From NCBI RefSeq assembly GCF_000236905.1, contig NC_016521.1, positions 124,001-188,000 of the forward strand: a DNA stretch of 64,000 nt, given 5' to 3'. The notes below the pieces were generated by a model. That model made no database searches. It saw only the letters and a list, made by a program, of their open reading frames with translations, and was not told where the DNA came from. The stretch's first letter is position 1; each line of letters opens with the position of its first letter. Source of the DNA: Tetrapisispora phaffii CBS 4417. Taxonomy: Eukaryota; Ascomycota; Saccharomycetes; Saccharomycetales; Saccharomycetaceae. Both the position numbers and the translations under genes were made by a program. Shown here piece after piece: positions 63,071 to 64,000 of this stretch.

Positions 63071-64000
63071 ATGGATATTATTCAAGGTATTATACAACCA
63101 CCCAGGGTTCAATCAGCTGAGGAAACAATTCCAACTTTATGTGACCGTTTGTCTAATTCTACTCTAATTAATGACAGAAGATCTGCAATTCTAGGAATTA
63201 AATCGTTCAGTCGTCAATATAGGGAAACAGTAATTGCGTCTGGTTTGAAGCCCCTTATCAAAACCTTGCAACGTGATCTGGTCGATGAGGATATTGTCAA
63301 GGCTGTCTTAGAGACTTTATTAATTCTATTCATTAGAGGTGATGGTGATGAGGATTTAACTCGTGAATGGATTTCACAACAATCTCGTATTCAAAATGGT
63401 AAATATCCATCACCCTTAGTAATGAAAAGTGAGAATCAACAAGCCGACCAATTTTCTTTGTGGATTGCTGATGCTTTGACACAATCTGATGAACTTATTC
63501 ATCTTATTATAGAGTTGATGGATACATCCAATTTTCACATTAGGTTATACACAATCCAGTTGTTAGAAGCCATCATTGTAACAAGACCAGCAAGAGCTCG
63601 TAGTGCCATTACCTCTTTACCTACAAGTATATCTACTATAGCATCATTATTAGATGATTCTAATGAACTTGTTAGGGATGAAGCAATTTTACTATTAATG
63701 ACAGTTGTCAATGATTCTCCCCATGTTCAAAAATTGGTCGCCTTTGAAAATATATTTGAAAAATTATTCATTATTATTAATGAAGAAGGTGGTTTGCGTG
63801 GATCTTTGGTTGTCAATGATTGTTTATCATTAATTATTAATATTTTAAAATATAACACTTCAAACCAAACATTATTCTTAGAGACAGGTCACCTTGCAAA
63901 ATTGGCTTATATACTAAACGAGCCTATTACCGGGGAAGAAGAATTTTTCTGGAACGAACAGAGAATTGTTAACATTATCTCAGCTTTGGATATCGTATCT
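63071..64000 (+). CDS. USO1: Uso1, ER-to-Golgi vesicle tether, 3' end beyond the window
   Basis: 310 codons are present from the ATG at 63071 to the window edge with no stop. The segment is the armadillo-like globular head of Uso1/p115 (MDIIQGIIQPPRVQSAEETI, then helical repeats such as FHIRLYTIQLLEAI and DEAILLLMTVVNDSP). The full protein has about 1790 residues with a very long coiled coil. It tethers COPII vesicles with Ypt1. Position YDL058W, divergent from RAD59. Confidence 0.96.
   Translation, partial: MDIIQGIIQPPRVQSAEETIPTLCDRLSNSTLINDRRSAILGIKSFSRQYRETVIASGLKPLIKTLQRDLVDEDIVKAVLETLLILFIRGDGDEDLTREWISQQSRIQNGKYPSPLVMKSENQQADQFSLWIADALTQSDELIHLIIELMDTSNFHIRLYTIQLLEAIIVTRPARARSAITSLPTSISTIASLLDDSNELVRDEAILLLMTVVNDSPHVQKLVAFENIFEKLFIIINEEGGLRGSLVVNDCLSLIINILKYNTSNQTLFLETGHLAKLAYILNEPITGEEEFFWNEQRIVNIISALDIVS

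Overview
The window is nuclear chromosomal DNA of an AT-rich budding yeast of the family Saccharomycetaceae. It is densely packed with single-copy genes. The few introns carry canonical yeast signals (GTATGT, TACTAAC, YAG), and two tRNA genes and an intronic C/D snoRNA are present. Gene order follows Saccharomyces cerevisiae chromosome XII from YLR436C to YLR384C in reverse. It is interleaved with genes that S. cerevisiae keeps on the sister tracks created by the whole-genome duplication: YKL193C, YKL189W and YKL186C; YDL073W; and YDL065C to YDL058W. That mosaic suggests a post-duplication yeast that resolved its duplicates differently from S. cerevisiae, such as the Vanderwaltozyma/Tetrapisispora group. 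This placement is inferred from gene order, not from a search.

Left third (1-28.6 kb): ECM30 (cut by the window edge), TSR2, calcineurin A (CNA1), an intron-containing IMP dehydrogenase whose intron encodes snR54, a 2.3 kb gene-free stretch, coronin (CRN1), the RING protein MAG2, the Rho1 exchange factor TUS1, a tRNA-Asn-like gene with several broken pairs, SDS22, URA4, tRNA-Leu(UAA), HYM1, MTR2 and a YLR407W-like gene.

Middle (28.6-44.3 kb): a 2.2 kb intergenic region holds an unusual GC-rich island with two perfect palindromes upstream of RPL31. Then come RPL31 (668-nt intron), an AHK1-like gene interrupted by two mutually compensating frameshifts at A6 runs, seipin (SEI1), the ribosome-biogenesis activator SFP1, DUS3 and AFG2.

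Right third (44.3-64 kb): VPS33, CST9/ZIP3, PEX19, UBC9 (intronless here), SYO1, RPS29, TSR1, ELP1/IKI3, RAD59 and the 5' part of USO1 (cut by the window edge).

Many of these genes serve ribosome production: TSR2, TSR1, SYO1, AFG2, DUS3, RPL31, RPS29, snR54 and their regulator SFP1. PAC (GCGATGAG) and RRPE (TGAAAATTTTT) elements lie in front of several of them. In front of AFG2 and SYO1, and in weaker form IMD, an ATGAG pentamer array occupies the PAC position. No transposon, CRISPR array or clear centromere was seen.
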